Program-made: the position numbers and the translations under genes
NCBI RefSeq assembly: GCF_049674955.1
Contig: NZ_CP187232.1
Coordinates: forward strand, 4,030,001 to 4,094,000
From: Sphaerisporangium viridialbum
GTDB lineage: Bacteria > Actinomycetota > Actinomycetes > Streptosporangiales > Streptosporangiaceae
Direction of reading: 5' to 3'
DNA length: 64,000 nucleotides
In this document: positions 41,611-50,168 of the stretch, piece by piece
How positions within the stretch are numbered: position 1 is the first letter of the stretch
How the letters are laid out: each line of letters opens with the position of its first letter
Notes under the pieces: generated by a model
Database searches by the model: none
What the model saw: only the letters and a program-made list of their open reading frames with translations
Told to the model about the DNA's origin: nothing

Positions 41611-42582
41611 ATGGAACTCACGACTGTCTGGTTCGTGCTCATCGCGGTCCTGTGGGCGGGTTACTTCCTCCTGGAGGGCTTCGACTTCGGCGTCGGCGTG
41701 CTGCTGCCCCTGGTGGCACGCGACGAGGCCGAGCGGCGCGCGGTCGTCGGCTCGATCGGGCCGGTCTGGGACGGCAACGAGGTGTGGCTCCTCGTCGCCG
41801 GTGGCGCGACCTTCGCCGCGTTCCCGGAGTGGTACGCCACCCTGTTCAGCGGCTTCTACCTGCCGCTCTTCCTCATCCTGCTGGCCCTCATCCTCCGCGG
41901 GGTGGCGCTGGAGTACCGGAGCAAGAGTGACGGAACCCGGGGCTGGGACCGCGCCCTGTTCTGGGGTTCGCTCGTCCCCGCGTTCCTGTGGGGGGTCGCC
42001 TTCGCGAACATCGTCCACGGCGTCGCGCTGGACGCCAGGCACGAGTACGCCGGCACGCTGCTCGACCTGCTCAACCCGTACGCCCTGCTCGGCGGAGCGG
42101 CCACTCTGGCGCTGTTCACGCTGCACGGCGCGGTGTTCCTGGCCCTGCGCACCGAGGGAGAACTGCGTGAGGCCGCCGCCCGGCTGGCCCGGCGGCTCGG
42201 GCTTCTGGCCCTGGTCATCGGCGGGGCGTTCCTGCTGGTCACCCAGCTCGATTCCGGAAAGCCCGCCACCTGGGTCACCGCCGCCGTGGCCGCCGTGGGT
42301 GTCTCCGGCGCACTGGCCGCGACGATCCGCGGCAGGGACGGGTGGGCGTTCACCGCCAACGCGGTGGCCATCGTGGCGGTCACCGCGACCCTGTTCGGGA
42401 ACCTGTGGCCGGACGTCATGCCCGCCCTGGACGCCGTCCACAGCCTGACCGTCGACAACGCCTCCTCGACCCCGTACACGCTCACCGTCATGACGTGGGT
42501 CGCCGGGATGTTCACGCCCGTGGTACTGGCCTACCAGGCGTGGACGTACTGGGTGTTCCGCAAGCGGCTCACAGCGAGCTGA
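41611..42582 (+). CDS. cydB: Cytochrome bd oxidase subunit II
   Basis: A 323-residue membrane subunit with eight or nine helices: MELTTVWFVLIAVLWAGYFLLEGFDFGVG and GPVWDGNEVWLLVAGGATFAAFP are diagnostic, and MTWVAGMFTPVVLAYQAWTYWVF ends the protein. It forms the bd oxidase with CydA. The ATG at 41611 sits nine bases after AAGGA. A GTG at 41605 is the alternative. The next gene is convergent and belongs to the catabolic island. Confidence 0.95.
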   Translation: MELTTVWFVLIAVLWAGYFLLEGFDFGVGVLLPLVARDEAERRAVVGSIGPVWDGNEVWLLVAGGATFAAFPEWYATLFSGFYLPLFLILLALILRGVALEYRSKSDGTRGWDRALFWGSLVPAFLWGVAFANIVHGVALDARHEYAGTLLDLLNPYALLGGAATLALFTLHGAVFLALRTEGELREAAARLARRLGLLALVIGGAFLLVTQLDSGKPATWVTAAVAAVGVSGALAATIRGRDGWAFTANAVAIVAVTATLFGNLWPDVMPALDAVHSLTVDNASSTPYTLTVMTWVAGMFTPVVLAYQAWTYWVFRKRLTAS

Positions 42583-42664
42583 GCAGGAGGTCTTCCGCCG
42601 GAACCGCGGAGTCGCCCTTCGCTGCTCGCATCAGTCGGCGTGGACACCCCTCCGCAGGCGACGG

Positions 42665-43318
42665 CTACCCCACGGCGTAGGCGCGGTAGTTGGCCGACCC
42701 CGGTCCGGCAGCGCGATTCTTCAGAGTCGCGGGCCGGTGATAGGCCACCGGCGAGTGCGGCGCCGAGACCAGCCGACGGTGCGCGTTGAGCTGCTCCTGG
42801 GCTTCCAGCTTGGCGATGATCGTCGCGACGAACACCGGCAGATCGTCGGGCAGCGGTGATGTGATGAGATTCCCGTCCACCACCACCGGCTCGACGACGT
42901 AGTCCGCGCCGGCATGGATCAGGTCGTCCCGGATCGGCGCGACCGACGTGACGCGCCGGCCCGAGACGATCTCGGCCGTTGCCAGCAGCCATCCCGCATG
43001 GCAGATCGCCGCTATGGTCTTGCCCTGCCTGTCCATCTCGCGGACGAGCGAGACGATGGACGGGTCCCGTCGCAGGTACTCGGGCGAAAACCCGCCGGGG
43101 ACGACCAATGCGTCGATGTCCTCCACCACGAGGTCCGAGACGTTGACCTCGGCGCGGGCCGGGTACCCGATCTTGCTCGCGTAGACCGCGTCCGTGTCCG
43201 GCCCGGCGATCACGACCTGCGCGCCTGCCTCGCGAAGTCGGAGGACGGGATACCACAGCTCGAGTTCCTGGTAGAGGTTCTCGACGAGGACGACGACTCG
43301 GGCATCTTGAATTCTCAT
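42665..43318 (-). CDS. DJ-1/PfpI family protein with intact nucleophile
   Basis: A 217-residue class I glutamine amidotransferase-like protein. The elbow AAICHAGWLLA carries the conserved Cys, LVVPGGFSPEYLRRD is the preceding loop, and the Glu in the early strand (VVLVENLYQELELWYPVLRLRE) is the usual partner. Close relatives include glyoxalase III, deglycase and isocyanide hydratase-like enzymes. GAGGAAG precedes the ATG. It is the third gene of a minus-strand run with the lactonase and a second DJ-1 protein. A step on a keto-acid or aldehyde intermediate is possible. Confidence 0.88.
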   Translation of the reverse strand: MRIQDARVVVLVENLYQELELWYPVLRLREAGAQVVIAGPDTDAVYASKIGYPARAEVNVSDLVVEDIDALVVPGGFSPEYLRRDPSIVSLVREMDRQGKTIAAICHAGWLLATAEIVSGRRVTSVAPIRDDLIHAGADYVVEPVVVDGNLITSPLPDDLPVFVATIIAKLEAQEQLNAHRRLVSAPHSPVAYHRPATLKNRAAGPGSANYRAYAVG

Positions 43319-43358
43319 GGGCTTCCTCTGTGGGCGGCGGATCGAGGTACAGGGTGAC

Positions 43359-44399
43359 TCAGGCGTCGATCGCGAAGATCCGGCGCGGGTTGTGAATCAT
43401 CAACGCGTCGAGCTGCTCGTCGGTGACGCCCTTGCCTTTCAGGCGGGGGACGAAGCTGGTGAACATGTAGCCGAGGTCGACCTTCTCGTTGAGCAGCTGA
43501 GGGTCGATCTCGGTGACCCCCGCCCGCGGGTTGAAGAACCAGCGGTCGAACGAGATCACCACCTTCTCGAGGTGTCCCTCGTCGATCAGGGTCACCAGGG
43601 CGTCCGCCATGGCCTCGTCCAGCTCCTCGGCGCTGCCGACGCGCCAGGGGATGCCGACGTGGTCGAGCTGGACATTTCCCCCCATTTCGAGGATCTCCCG
43701 CATCATCTCGACCTGAGGCGGGACGAAGGCGTGCCCGATGATGACCTTCGCCGGGTCCATCCCCTCCTCCAGGAGGATCTCCAGCTGCTCCCGCCCGGGG
43801 TTGGTCACCTCGAAGTCCATGGGGTCGATATGGGTGTTGATGGCACATCCCACCTGCGTCGCGGCCCGGGCGGCGGCTCGGATGATGCGGTCCTCCACCT
43901 CGTGGATGTACCGGCCGTTCGGTCCGACCGGGCTCGGCATCGGCGTGACGCTCTCCTGCCCGGTCGCGATCTTGATGGCGCCCGCCCGATAGGGGGTCTG
44001 CTGCCAGGCGAAGACCATCCCCTCGGTGAGGTCCCTGACGAAGAACTCGGTCAGCTCCTCGACGGTCTGGCGCCGCCAGTAGTACGGCACCCCCATCCGC
44101 TCGGGGAAGAAGCCCGTGATGGCGACCACGTTCATGCCCGTCTGCTTGGCCACATCGACCATGAACTGCGGGTGGCGGCCGACTTCGGGCGGAGTCATGT
44201 CGACGATGGTCCCGTAGCCGTACCCGTCCATCCCGCGCTTGACCTGGCCCGCGACGAAGTCGACGGCAGCGCTGTAGTCGAGCACCGTGCGGTGATCCAG
44301 CTCCGCTCCGGGATAGCCGTAGAGCAGGTGTTCGTGGCTGAGGATCCTGCCCGAGCTCTCCGCGGGCACGTCACCAAGGACCGTTCGAAGAATCTTCAC
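43359..44399 (-). CDS. Phosphotriesterase-like lactonase/hydrolase
   Basis: A 346-residue binuclear-metal TIM-barrel enzyme. ILSHEHLLYG gives the HxH pair (residues 22 and 24), AGAIKIATG the carboxylated lysine, INTHIDP and IIGHAF the two histidines, and VVISFDRWFF the final Asp. Most bacterial members without insecticide history hydrolyse lactones, including acid-sugar lactones and N-acyl homoserine lactones. The GTG at 44399 follows AGGAGA with an eight-base gap. It is embedded between two DJ-1 genes in one transcript, next to the GntR regulator. Confidence 0.9.
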   Translation of the reverse strand: MKILRTVLGDVPAESSGRILSHEHLLYGYPGAELDHRTVLDYSAAVDFVAGQVKRGMDGYGYGTIVDMTPPEVGRHPQFMVDVAKQTGMNVVAITGFFPERMGVPYYWRRQTVEELTEFFVRDLTEGMVFAWQQTPYRAGAIKIATGQESVTPMPSPVGPNGRYIHEVEDRIIRAAARAATQVGCAINTHIDPMDFEVTNPGREQLEILLEEGMDPAKVIIGHAFVPPQVEMMREILEMGGNVQLDHVGIPWRVGSAEELDEAMADALVTLIDEGHLEKVVISFDRWFFNPRAGVTEIDPQLLNEKVDLGYMFTSFVPRLKGKGVTDEQLDALMIHNPRRIFAIDA

Positions 44400-44488
44400 C
44401 TGTTCTGTCTCCTGTTCCGAAGTACGGTCGCCGCGGGCCCCGCGATTCAGGCGGCGGTCCACCTCGGGCGACCTGGCGAGATGTGACG

Positions 44489-44926
44489 TCAGCTCGGCGA
44501 CCAGCGACCGAACAGGTCGCGGTACAGCGTGGGCAGGTGGTCCGCGTCCGGCGCGGTCAGCCAGTTGGGGCTGGTGAAGCCGGGGCCCAGCAGCGAACGC
44601 ACGAGGTCGGTGCCGGTTCCGCTGGAGACCAGGTAGCCGTGCTCGACGGAGATACCGCGGATCGCGGAGAGCTGGCCGTCCGAGGCGACGGGCACGCCGT
44701 CCACGGCGCCCGGCACTATCAGGGCGTCGATGGTCTGCCCGTCGAGTTGCTCGACGCTCGCGGTAGGTACGACGGGGTAGCCGAGGTAGCTCTCACAGCC
44801 CTCCGGGGTCGGCGTCACCAGATGTACGGCGGCACCGGACTCCCGTGCGCGGAACACCGGGTACCAGAACTCGATCTCCTGGTACCCAGGGAACGACAAG
44901 ACGACAACTGTCCGAGGCTGCGGCAT
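44489..44926 (-). CDS. DJ-1/PfpI family protein lacking the nucleophile cysteine
   Basis: A 145-residue protein similar in its first half to the 217-residue paralogue at 42665-43318 (VVVLSFPGYQEIEFWYPVFRARESGA against VVVLVENLYQELELWYPVLRLREAGA). Where the elbow should read xxCHG it reads YLVSSGTGTDLV, so the catalytic Cys is replaced. It is shorter than the paralogue and ends soon after the elbow helix. It may be a non-catalytic partner or a binding protein. First gene of the minus-strand unit. Confidence 0.8.
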   Translation of the reverse strand: MPQPRTVVVLSFPGYQEIEFWYPVFRARESGAAVHLVTPTPEGCESYLGYPVVPTASVEQLDGQTIDALIVPGAVDGVPVASDGQLSAIRGISVEHGYLVSSGTGTDLVRSLLGPGFTSPNWLTAPDADHLPTLYRDLFGRWSPS

Positions 44927-44964
44927 ACGGCATGATTCCTTCGGGGCGAGCATCAAAAAAAGAA

Positions 44965-44993
44965 GCTGACTGGTTGTCTTACAGGTCTAGTAT
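44965..44993 (+). promoter_or_regulatory. Possible promoter of the gntR gene
   Basis: GCTGAC (44965-44970), a 17-base spacer, TAGTAT (44988-44993). The palindrome at 44975 lies inside the spacer, so a bound repressor would block it. A second candidate (TTGCGA 45058-45063, 17 bases, CACACT 45081-45086) would give a leaderless GTG start. Confidence 0.45.
44975..44983. promoter_or_regulatory. Island operator, copy 1
   Basis: TGTCTTACA (TGTAAGACA on the other strand), one mismatch from the palindrome TGTC-A-GACA, between the divergent DJ-1 and gntR genes. Confidence 0.5.
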
Positions 44994-45092
44994 GAAGGAC
45001 GTGTTCAAGATTTCGCAAGGTCGCGGCAGAAGACGGTGGAGCGCCCCGGGCGGGCGTTTGCGATCAGGCTCCGACTGGCGCACACTAGTGCC

Positions 45093-45848
45093 GTGGAAGA
45101 GCAGCCTGACAATCTGTCAACACCGGCACTGGAATGGCGGTCGGGCAGACTCGTGGCGATGAAACGTGTGGCACGGCACAGTGCGGTCGACGTCGTGCGC
45201 AACCAACTCGTCGAACTCATCGAGCGAGGCGAGATACCCGTGGGGGACTGGCTGCCCTCCGAGGCCGAGATGTCACGCGCGTTCGGGGTCAGCCGGCCCG
45301 CCCTGCGTGAGGCGCTGGGCAGCCTACGCGCGTTCGGCTACATCGAGTCCCAGACGGGCCGGGGCTCCGTGGTCGTCTCCAACCGGGCCTCAAGCTCGCT
45401 GACCTTGGGGAAGTACTCGTCGACTGATCTCAATGAGGTGCGCCGCCACCTGGAGGTGCCGGCGGCCAAGCTCGCCGCGACGCGTCGCTCGGATGATGAG
45501 CTCGCGGTCGTCGTCCAGGCCTGCGAGGCGTACGCCGTGGAGTCGGACCCGGCGATCCGCGTGCGCCTCGACAGCGAACTGCACATCGGCATCGCGTCCG
45601 CGACGGGCAACCCCCTCTTCCCCCGGTTGATCAAGGATATCCGGTCGATTCTGGAGGAGCAGTCTCTGGCGCTGTCCGTCGCCGGCAAGCGCTGGAAGCA
45701 CTCGGCGGAAGAGCATTTCGCCATCTGCCGGGCGATCCGCGATCGCGACCCGGATCGTGCCGCCGAGGCCATGGTCGCCCACCTGCGCGCGGTCGAGGAC
45801 GCGGTCAGCGCGCTGCAACGAGCGGGGATCGCCCGGTCGTCGACCTGA
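45093..45848 (+). CDS. GntR-family regulator, FCD (FadR) subgroup
   Basis: A 251-residue regulator if started at the GTG at 45093; ATG 45159 would give 229. The winged helix is RHSAVDVVRNQLVELIERGE to GWIESQ-like GYIESQTGRGSVVV, with WLPSEAEMSRAFGVSRPALREALGSL as the helix-turn-helix. The FCD effector domain follows (EVRRHLEVPAAKLAA, DSELHIGIASATGNPL, EEHFAICRAIRDRDPDRAAEAMVAHL), with histidines placed to hold a metal and a carboxylate ligand. It divides the lactonase unit from the kinase/aldolase unit and very probably controls the whole island. Confidence 0.9.
   Translation: MEEQPDNLSTPALEWRSGRLVAMKRVARHSAVDVVRNQLVELIERGEIPVGDWLPSEAEMSRAFGVSRPALREALGSLRAFGYIESQTGRGSVVVSNRASSSLTLGKYSSTDLNEVRRHLEVPAAKLAATRRSDDELAVVVQACEAYAVESDPAIRVRLDSELHIGIASATGNPLFPRLIKDIRSILEEQSLALSVAGKRWKHSAEEHFAICRAIRDRDPDRAAEAMVAHLRAVEDAVSALQRAGIARSST
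45107..45119. promoter_or_regulatory. Inverted repeat near the gntR start
   Basis: TGACA-ATC-TGTCA, perfect 5-bp arms. The half-sites are those of the island palindrome but in the opposite arrangement. It lies in the leader or the first codons of gntR, so autoregulation is likely. Confidence 0.45.
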
Positions 45849-45855
45849 CGTGACC

Positions 45856-45877
45856 GGCCGGCGTCGCCTCGCCGGCC
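45856..45877. terminator. Hairpin terminator after gntR
   Basis: An 8-bp perfect stem with a six-base loop, starting eight bases after the stop codon. Confidence 0.6.
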
Positions 45878-46198
45878 CGCCGCTCCGCGGGGAACACCGG
45901 AGACTCCGGCGTGAGCCGCCGCGCGTCGTGCGTCCCCGCTCGACCGGTCGCACACCGTGCCTGCGGGTCGCCGCCCCCGGCCCGTGTCCGCCGGGGAGCC
46001 GGCCCGGGACCGTTCGCCTCTCCGGCTGACCGCCGCGCCGCATGGGACGACCATGCCGGTGAGCTGCCGGTGCCGGACCCGAATCCGGCCGGCCGGGTGG
46101 ACGTCGGCCACGTCCCGCGAGCATTCCGCTCCCCGAGGCACCACCGGCAACACTGGCTCCGATCTGGAAATGGCGCGCCACCATGGTACATTTCGACC

Positions 46199-46207
46199 TG
46201 TCAGACT
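46199..46207. promoter_or_regulatory. Island operator, copy 2
   Basis: TGTCAGACT, one mismatch from TGTCAGACA, seven bases after the TACATT box and 22 bases before the kinase gene, i.e. at the probable transcription start. Confidence 0.55.
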
Positions 46208-46228
46208 GCCTGACCATAGGGGCTTAGT

Positions 46229-47491
46229 GTGGGTCATTCCAAGGTGATCGGGATCATCGCCGACGACATCACCGGCGGGTCGGATGTCGCCGCGGCGCTG
46301 AGCGAGGCGGGCAGGCGGACGGTCCAACTGGTGGGCGTGCCCGGCCACGACCTCGAACTTCCGCCGCATGACGCCGTCGTCGTCTCGCTCAAGTCGCGCA
46401 GCGTGCCGGCCGAGGAGGCGGTCGCCGAATCGCTGGCGGCACTGGCGTGGTTACGTGAACTCGGCGCGCACCGGATCGGCTTCAAGATCTGCTCGACCTT
46501 CGATTCCACCCGGCGCGGCAACATCGGGCCGGTCGGGCTCGCTCTCGCGGACGCGCTGGACAGCCAGGTGACGCTCGTCTGCCCGGCCGCGCCGGCCAAC
46601 GGCCGGACCGTCTACCAGGGAAACCTGTTCGTCGGCCACCTGCCGCTGGCGGAGTCCTCGCTGGCGCGGCATCCCCTCAATCCGATGACGGACTCCAACC
46701 TCGTGCGGTTGCTGGAGGCACAGACCACCGCCGAGGTCGGGCTCGTGGACCATGCCGGCGTTCGTGCCGGCGCCCAGGCGGTACGCGACCGGCTGACGGC
46801 CCTGCGCGCGGCCGGTGTCCGCTTCGCGGTCGCGGACGCGATCTGCCATGACGACCTGCTCGTTCTCGCGGACGCGATCGGCGACGCACCCCTCTGGATC
46901 GGCGCGAACGGTCTGCACGCAGCGGTCGGGGCGGAGCGGACGTCCCCGGGCGGGCATGCCGGCGGGGGGATCCCCGGCGACTTCGGCGACACCATCACCG
47001 GTCCCACCTTCATCGTCGCGGGGAGTTGTTCGGACGCCACCCGCGACCAGATCGCCGCCTTCCGGAAGAGCGGCCCGGCCATCGCCCTCGACATCGCCCG
47101 GGTACGAGGCGACGCGGACTACGCGGGCGAACTGGTCGCGCGGGCATTGACGCTGCTGACCGGCTCGCCGGCGGTGTTGGTCCACAGCATGGCGGACGCC
47201 CGCCCACCGATCGGAACCGGGTCCACGGAACTTGGCTCCACCATCGAGGCGTTCCTGGCCGAGCTGGCCGCCGGTGTGGTGGATGGCGGGATACGGCGGC
47301 TCGTCGTCGCCGGGGGTGAGACCTCGGGAGCGGTGCTGCGGCGGCTCGGTGTGCGAGTTCTCCAACTGGGCGGGCCCATCGATCCGGGCGTTCCCTGGAT
47401 GCGCTCGGTCGGCCCGGTCGAGCTGGCACTCGCGTTGAAGTCCGGCAACTTCGGCGGCCCGCGCTTCTTCCTCAAGGCCGTGGTCCGTTGA
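46229..47491 (+). CDS. Four-carbon acid-sugar kinase family protein (OtnK-like, DUF1537)
   Basis: A 420-residue kinase of the SBD/NBD two-domain family that phosphorylates 3-oxo-tetronates and related acid sugars with ATP. The N-terminal domain starts IGIIADDITGGSDVAAALS and contains KICSTFDSTRRGNIGP. The C-terminal nucleotide domain contains VAGGETSGAVLRRLGV and VGPVELALALKSGNFGG. GTG start. Its stop overlaps the TTG of the class II aldolase gene (TTGA), mirroring the OtnK-OtnC pairing. No OtnI isomerase gene is present in the window. Confidence 0.9.
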   Translation: MGHSKVIGIIADDITGGSDVAAALSEAGRRTVQLVGVPGHDLELPPHDAVVVSLKSRSVPAEEAVAESLAALAWLRELGAHRIGFKICSTFDSTRRGNIGPVGLALADALDSQVTLVCPAAPANGRTVYQGNLFVGHLPLAESSLARHPLNPMTDSNLVRLLEAQTTAEVGLVDHAGVRAGAQAVRDRLTALRAAGVRFAVADAICHDDLLVLADAIGDAPLWIGANGLHAAVGAERTSPGGHAGGGIPGDFGDTITGPTFIVAGSCSDATRDQIAAFRKSGPAIALDIARVRGDADYAGELVARALTLLTGSPAVLVHSMADARPPIGTGSTELGSTIEAFLAELAAGVVDGGIRRLVVAGGETSGAVLRRLGVRVLQLGGPIDPGVPWMRSVGPVELALALKSGNFGGPRFFLKAVVR

Positions 47492-48120
47492 CGTCGGCAG
47501 CCGCTCGGGAACTGGTCGAACACGCGAAGATCCTTTCCGATCGCGGACTCGCTCACGGCCGCACCGGGAACCTGAGTGTGCGCACATCGAACGGGGTGCT
47601 GGTCACCCCGACAGGCGCGGCGCTCGGCTCGCTGACGGAGGGCGGGCTCGCACACGTCGACGACAGGGGAGCCCGGCTGTCGGGTCCGCCACCGACCAAG
47701 GAACTCCTGCTGCACCTGGCGATGTATCGCGCCCGGCCTGAACTGCGTGCCATCGTCCACCTCCATTCGACTTGCGCCGTCGCGGTGTCGCTGTTGCGGG
47801 ACACCGATCCGTCCGACGCGATTCCACCGCTCACCCCCTACTACGTGATGCGGGTGGGCACCCTCCCGGTCGTGCCGTACTTCCGTCCCGGGGACCCGGC
47901 CATGGCCGAGGCGATCGGCCCGCTGCTCGCGCGGTCCCGCTGCCTGATTCTCGCCCACCACGGCACGCTGGCCGGCGGCGTCACGCTCGCGGAGGCGGCC
48001 GAGGCGGCCGAGGAGATCGAGGCGACCGCCAGGTTGTGGCTGACCGTCCGGTCCCATGACATCTCCACCTTGAGCAGGGACCAGATCGGCGCCCTGCGTC
48101 CGACCGACTCGAACAGGTGA
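47488..48120 (+). CDS. Class II aldolase/decarboxylase family protein (OtnC-like)
   Basis: A 210-residue AraD/FucA-fold enzyme. RGLAHGRTGNLSVR is the phosphate-binding N-terminus, IVHLHSTCAVAVS gives two zinc histidines and LILAHHGTLAGG the third. Coupled to the kinase by a four-base overlap, it is expected to split or decarboxylate the phosphorylated acid sugar, as OtnC turns 3-oxo-tetronate 4-phosphate into dihydroxyacetone phosphate and CO2. TTG start. Confidence 0.9.
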   Translation: MTSAAARELVEHAKILSDRGLAHGRTGNLSVRTSNGVLVTPTGAALGSLTEGGLAHVDDRGARLSGPPPTKELLLHLAMYRARPELRAIVHLHSTCAVAVSLLRDTDPSDAIPPLTPYYVMRVGTLPVVPYFRPGDPAMAEAIGPLLARSRCLILAHHGTLAGGVTLAEAAEAAEEIEATARLWLTVRSHDISTLSRDQIGALRPTDSNR

Positions 48121-48123
48121 CCC

Positions 48124-48795
48124 ATGCCCGACCGTCCTGTCATATCCATGGTCCACACGGTGACCGCGCTGCCCTCGGTCTTCACCGCTCTGGCGGCCGA
48201 GCTGCTCCCCCGCGAGATCGAGCTGCGCCACATCGTCGACGACAGCCTGCTCTCGGTGGCCAGAGCGGAAGGAGGCGTACGCACCGGAACCGCCCGGCGC
48301 CTGCTTCAGCATGTCTGGTCGGCGGCCGACGGCGGCGCTGATGTCGTGCTGGTCACCTGCTCGTCACTCGGGCAGGCGGTGGAGCAGACCAGGCCCTTCA
48401 GTGGTGTCCCGGTGTTGCGGATCGACGAGCAGATGGCCGGCGAAGCCGTACGACGTGGCCCCCGGATCGGGGTGATCGCGACCCTCGGTACGACGCTGGC
48501 CCCCACCGCGGATCTGATTCGCCGCAAGGCTGACCAGGCCGGTTCGTCCATCGAACTCGTCGAGACTTTGTGCGACGGCGCGTTCGACGCCGCGGTGCGC
48601 GGCGACCTGGCCGCCCACGACGCGGTGGTGCGCGACGCGCTGGGCGAGCTGATTCCCCGTTGCGACGTCATCGTGCTCGCGCAGGCATCGATGAACCGTA
48701 TCGTCGCGGAGCTCGGTGAGGCGCCGAGAATCCCCGTACTGACCAGCCCTCGGTCGGCATTGGAGGCGCTCGCCTCCCGGCTGCTCCAGTCGTGA
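48124..48795 (+). CDS. Asp/Glu/hydantoin racemase family protein
   Basis: A 223-residue protein of the aspartate/glutamate racemase superfamily. The first nucleophile is in LVTCSSLGQAV; RIGVIATLGTTLAPTADLIRR is the second-domain opening. The second catalytic position reads VLAQASMNRIV, without a Cys, as in several members that are not amino-acid racemases. Isomerase, decarboxylase and unknown roles are all possible. It lies three bases after the aldolase gene, and its end overlaps the amidohydrolase GTG (GTGA). Confidence 0.85.
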   Translation: MPDRPVISMVHTVTALPSVFTALAAELLPREIELRHIVDDSLLSVARAEGGVRTGTARRLLQHVWSAADGGADVVLVTCSSLGQAVEQTRPFSGVPVLRIDEQMAGEAVRRGPRIGVIATLGTTLAPTADLIRRKADQAGSSIELVETLCDGAFDAAVRGDLAAHDAVVRDALGELIPRCDVIVLAQASMNRIVAELGEAPRIPVLTSPRSALEALASRLLQS

Positions 48796-50075
48796 GGACC
48801 GCTGCCCGGGACCGGGCGGATGGCGGAGGGCCGGCCACGCGTATCCGGGCGGAGTGGCTGTACCGGGGAGCGGGCGTCGCCCAACGCGGCGCGGCGATCC
48901 TGATCCGCGGCGAGAGGATCGTGATGGTGGGACCCGACGCCCGCGTTCCGTCCGCCGACGGTCCCGAGTTCACCTTCGCCGCGGCGACGGTGCTCCCTGG
49001 GCTGATCGACGCCCACACCCATCTCCTTCTGCCACACGGCGGAGATCTGACGTGGGCAGGGTCCGGCCCCGCCGATGCCGCCGCGACGACAGCGGCGGCA
49101 TCGGCGGCGCGCTCCATCGCGGGCCGCCTGCTGGAGTCGGGGGTCACCACGGTCCGCGATCTCGGCTCGCCCGGGACTCTCGGCCAGGCTCTCCGCGACG
49201 CGGTCGACGCCGACCAGACGGCCGGACCCACCATCGTCGCCGCGGGCCGGCCGATCACCTCGCCCGACGGCCACTTCCGCTCGTTCGGCATCACCGTCCA
49301 GGGCGCCGATCAGGCGGCCCGAGCGGTGGAGCGTCTCCACGGCGAAGGAGCGGACCTCGTCAAGGTGGCGGTGACCGGTGGGTCGCTCACCCCTGGCACC
49401 GACATGGGCCGCGCGTACCTGGGGCGGGCCGAGGTGGCCGCGGTCGTGGCCGCGGCCCACGACCGTGGAATGCGGGTCGCCGCCCACGCGCACGGCACCG
49501 CGGGGGTCGAGGTGTCGCTCGCCGCCGGGGTCGACTCGATCGAACACTGCACGTGGCTCGACGCGGACGGGCGCGTTCAGTCGCCGCCTCCGGTCCTGGT
49601 GCGCGCACTGCGCGACCGGCGGCGATCGGTCGTGCTGGCCGGCCCGATCGAGCCGGCGATCGCCGATGTCCTCGACATCGCCGCCGGTCCGGATCCGCGG
49701 GTGTCACCCGGCGTGGACCGGCGCATCCAGATCTGGCGGAACGGGCGGACGCTCGCCCGGGCCGGCGTGCCGGTGGCCCTGGGGTCGGACTCGATGTACG
49801 GGCAGTTCCCCGGCTACCGTGACCTGACGATCAGGGCGCGGGCGATGGTCGCGTTCGCCGGGTGGCAGCCGGCGGAGATGCTGGCGGCGTTGACGACCGG
49901 GGGAGCTCACGCCCTCGGCCGCCTCGGCGAGGTGGGAATGCTCGCCGCGGGCGCGTACGCCGACCTCCTGGTGGTCTCGGGGAACCCCACCGAGTCGATC
50001 GACGACCTCGATCGGGTCGTCGCCGTGTTCAAGCGGGGCCGGCGGGTAATCCCAGGCGAACCCGCGGGCGACTGA
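48792..50075 (+). CDS. Amidohydrolase family protein (prolidase/imidazolonepropionase-like)
   Basis: A 427-residue metal-dependent hydrolase. LPGLIDAHTHLLL holds the HxH pair, DLVKVAVTGG the bridging lysine, VAAHAHGTAGV and SIEHCTWLD the two histidines and ALGSDSMYGQF the final Asp. A beta-sandwich domain wraps both ends (IRGERIVMVGPDARV, ADLLVVSGNP). Members cleave cyclic or linear amides. The GTG is coupled to the previous gene. It ends at a strong terminator facing the bicupin gene. Confidence 0.9.
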   Translation: MRTAARDRADGGGPATRIRAEWLYRGAGVAQRGAAILIRGERIVMVGPDARVPSADGPEFTFAAATVLPGLIDAHTHLLLPHGGDLTWAGSGPADAAATTAAASAARSIAGRLLESGVTTVRDLGSPGTLGQALRDAVDADQTAGPTIVAAGRPITSPDGHFRSFGITVQGADQAARAVERLHGEGADLVKVAVTGGSLTPGTDMGRAYLGRAEVAAVVAAAHDRGMRVAAHAHGTAGVEVSLAAGVDSIEHCTWLDADGRVQSPPPVLVRALRDRRRSVVLAGPIEPAIADVLDIAAGPDPRVSPGVDRRIQIWRNGRTLARAGVPVALGSDSMYGQFPGYRDLTIRARAMVAFAGWQPAEMLAALTTGGAHALGRLGEVGMLAAGAYADLLVVSGNPTESIDDLDRVVAVFKRGRRVIPGEPAGD

Positions 50076-50099
50076 CCCTTCCCGTCGGTCATCAATACG

Positions 50100-50135
50100 G
50101 CAACCGCCGGCCACCCTCGGGTGGCCGGCGGTTGC
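50100..50135. terminator. Bidirectional hairpin terminator
   Basis: A 16-bp perfect stem (GCAACCGCCGGCCACC and its complement) with loop CTCG, between the convergent amidohydrolase and bicupin genes. A second small hairpin (CCGGCCC-GT-GGGCCGG) follows at 50143. Confidence 0.85.
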
Positions 50136-50168
50136 TCCGCATCCGGCCCGTGGGCCGGTGACCTCAGG

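Larger units (their letters stand above)
45849..46228. other. 380-bp gap between gntR and the kinase gene
   Basis: No recognisable gene. It holds a perfect hairpin (45856-45877, GGCCGGCG / CGCCGGCC, loop TCGCCT) that probably ends the gntR transcript. It then has a GC-rich stretch without motifs, and at the right end a TACATT box (46187-46192) followed by the operator at 46199. Short frames in it look like chance. Confidence 0.55.

Noticed and set aside
45911..46213. A 100-codon plus-strand frame in the gap between gntR and the kinase gene
   Set aside because: Arg/Pro-rich, no ribosome site, and it overlaps the promoter and operator of the next gene.
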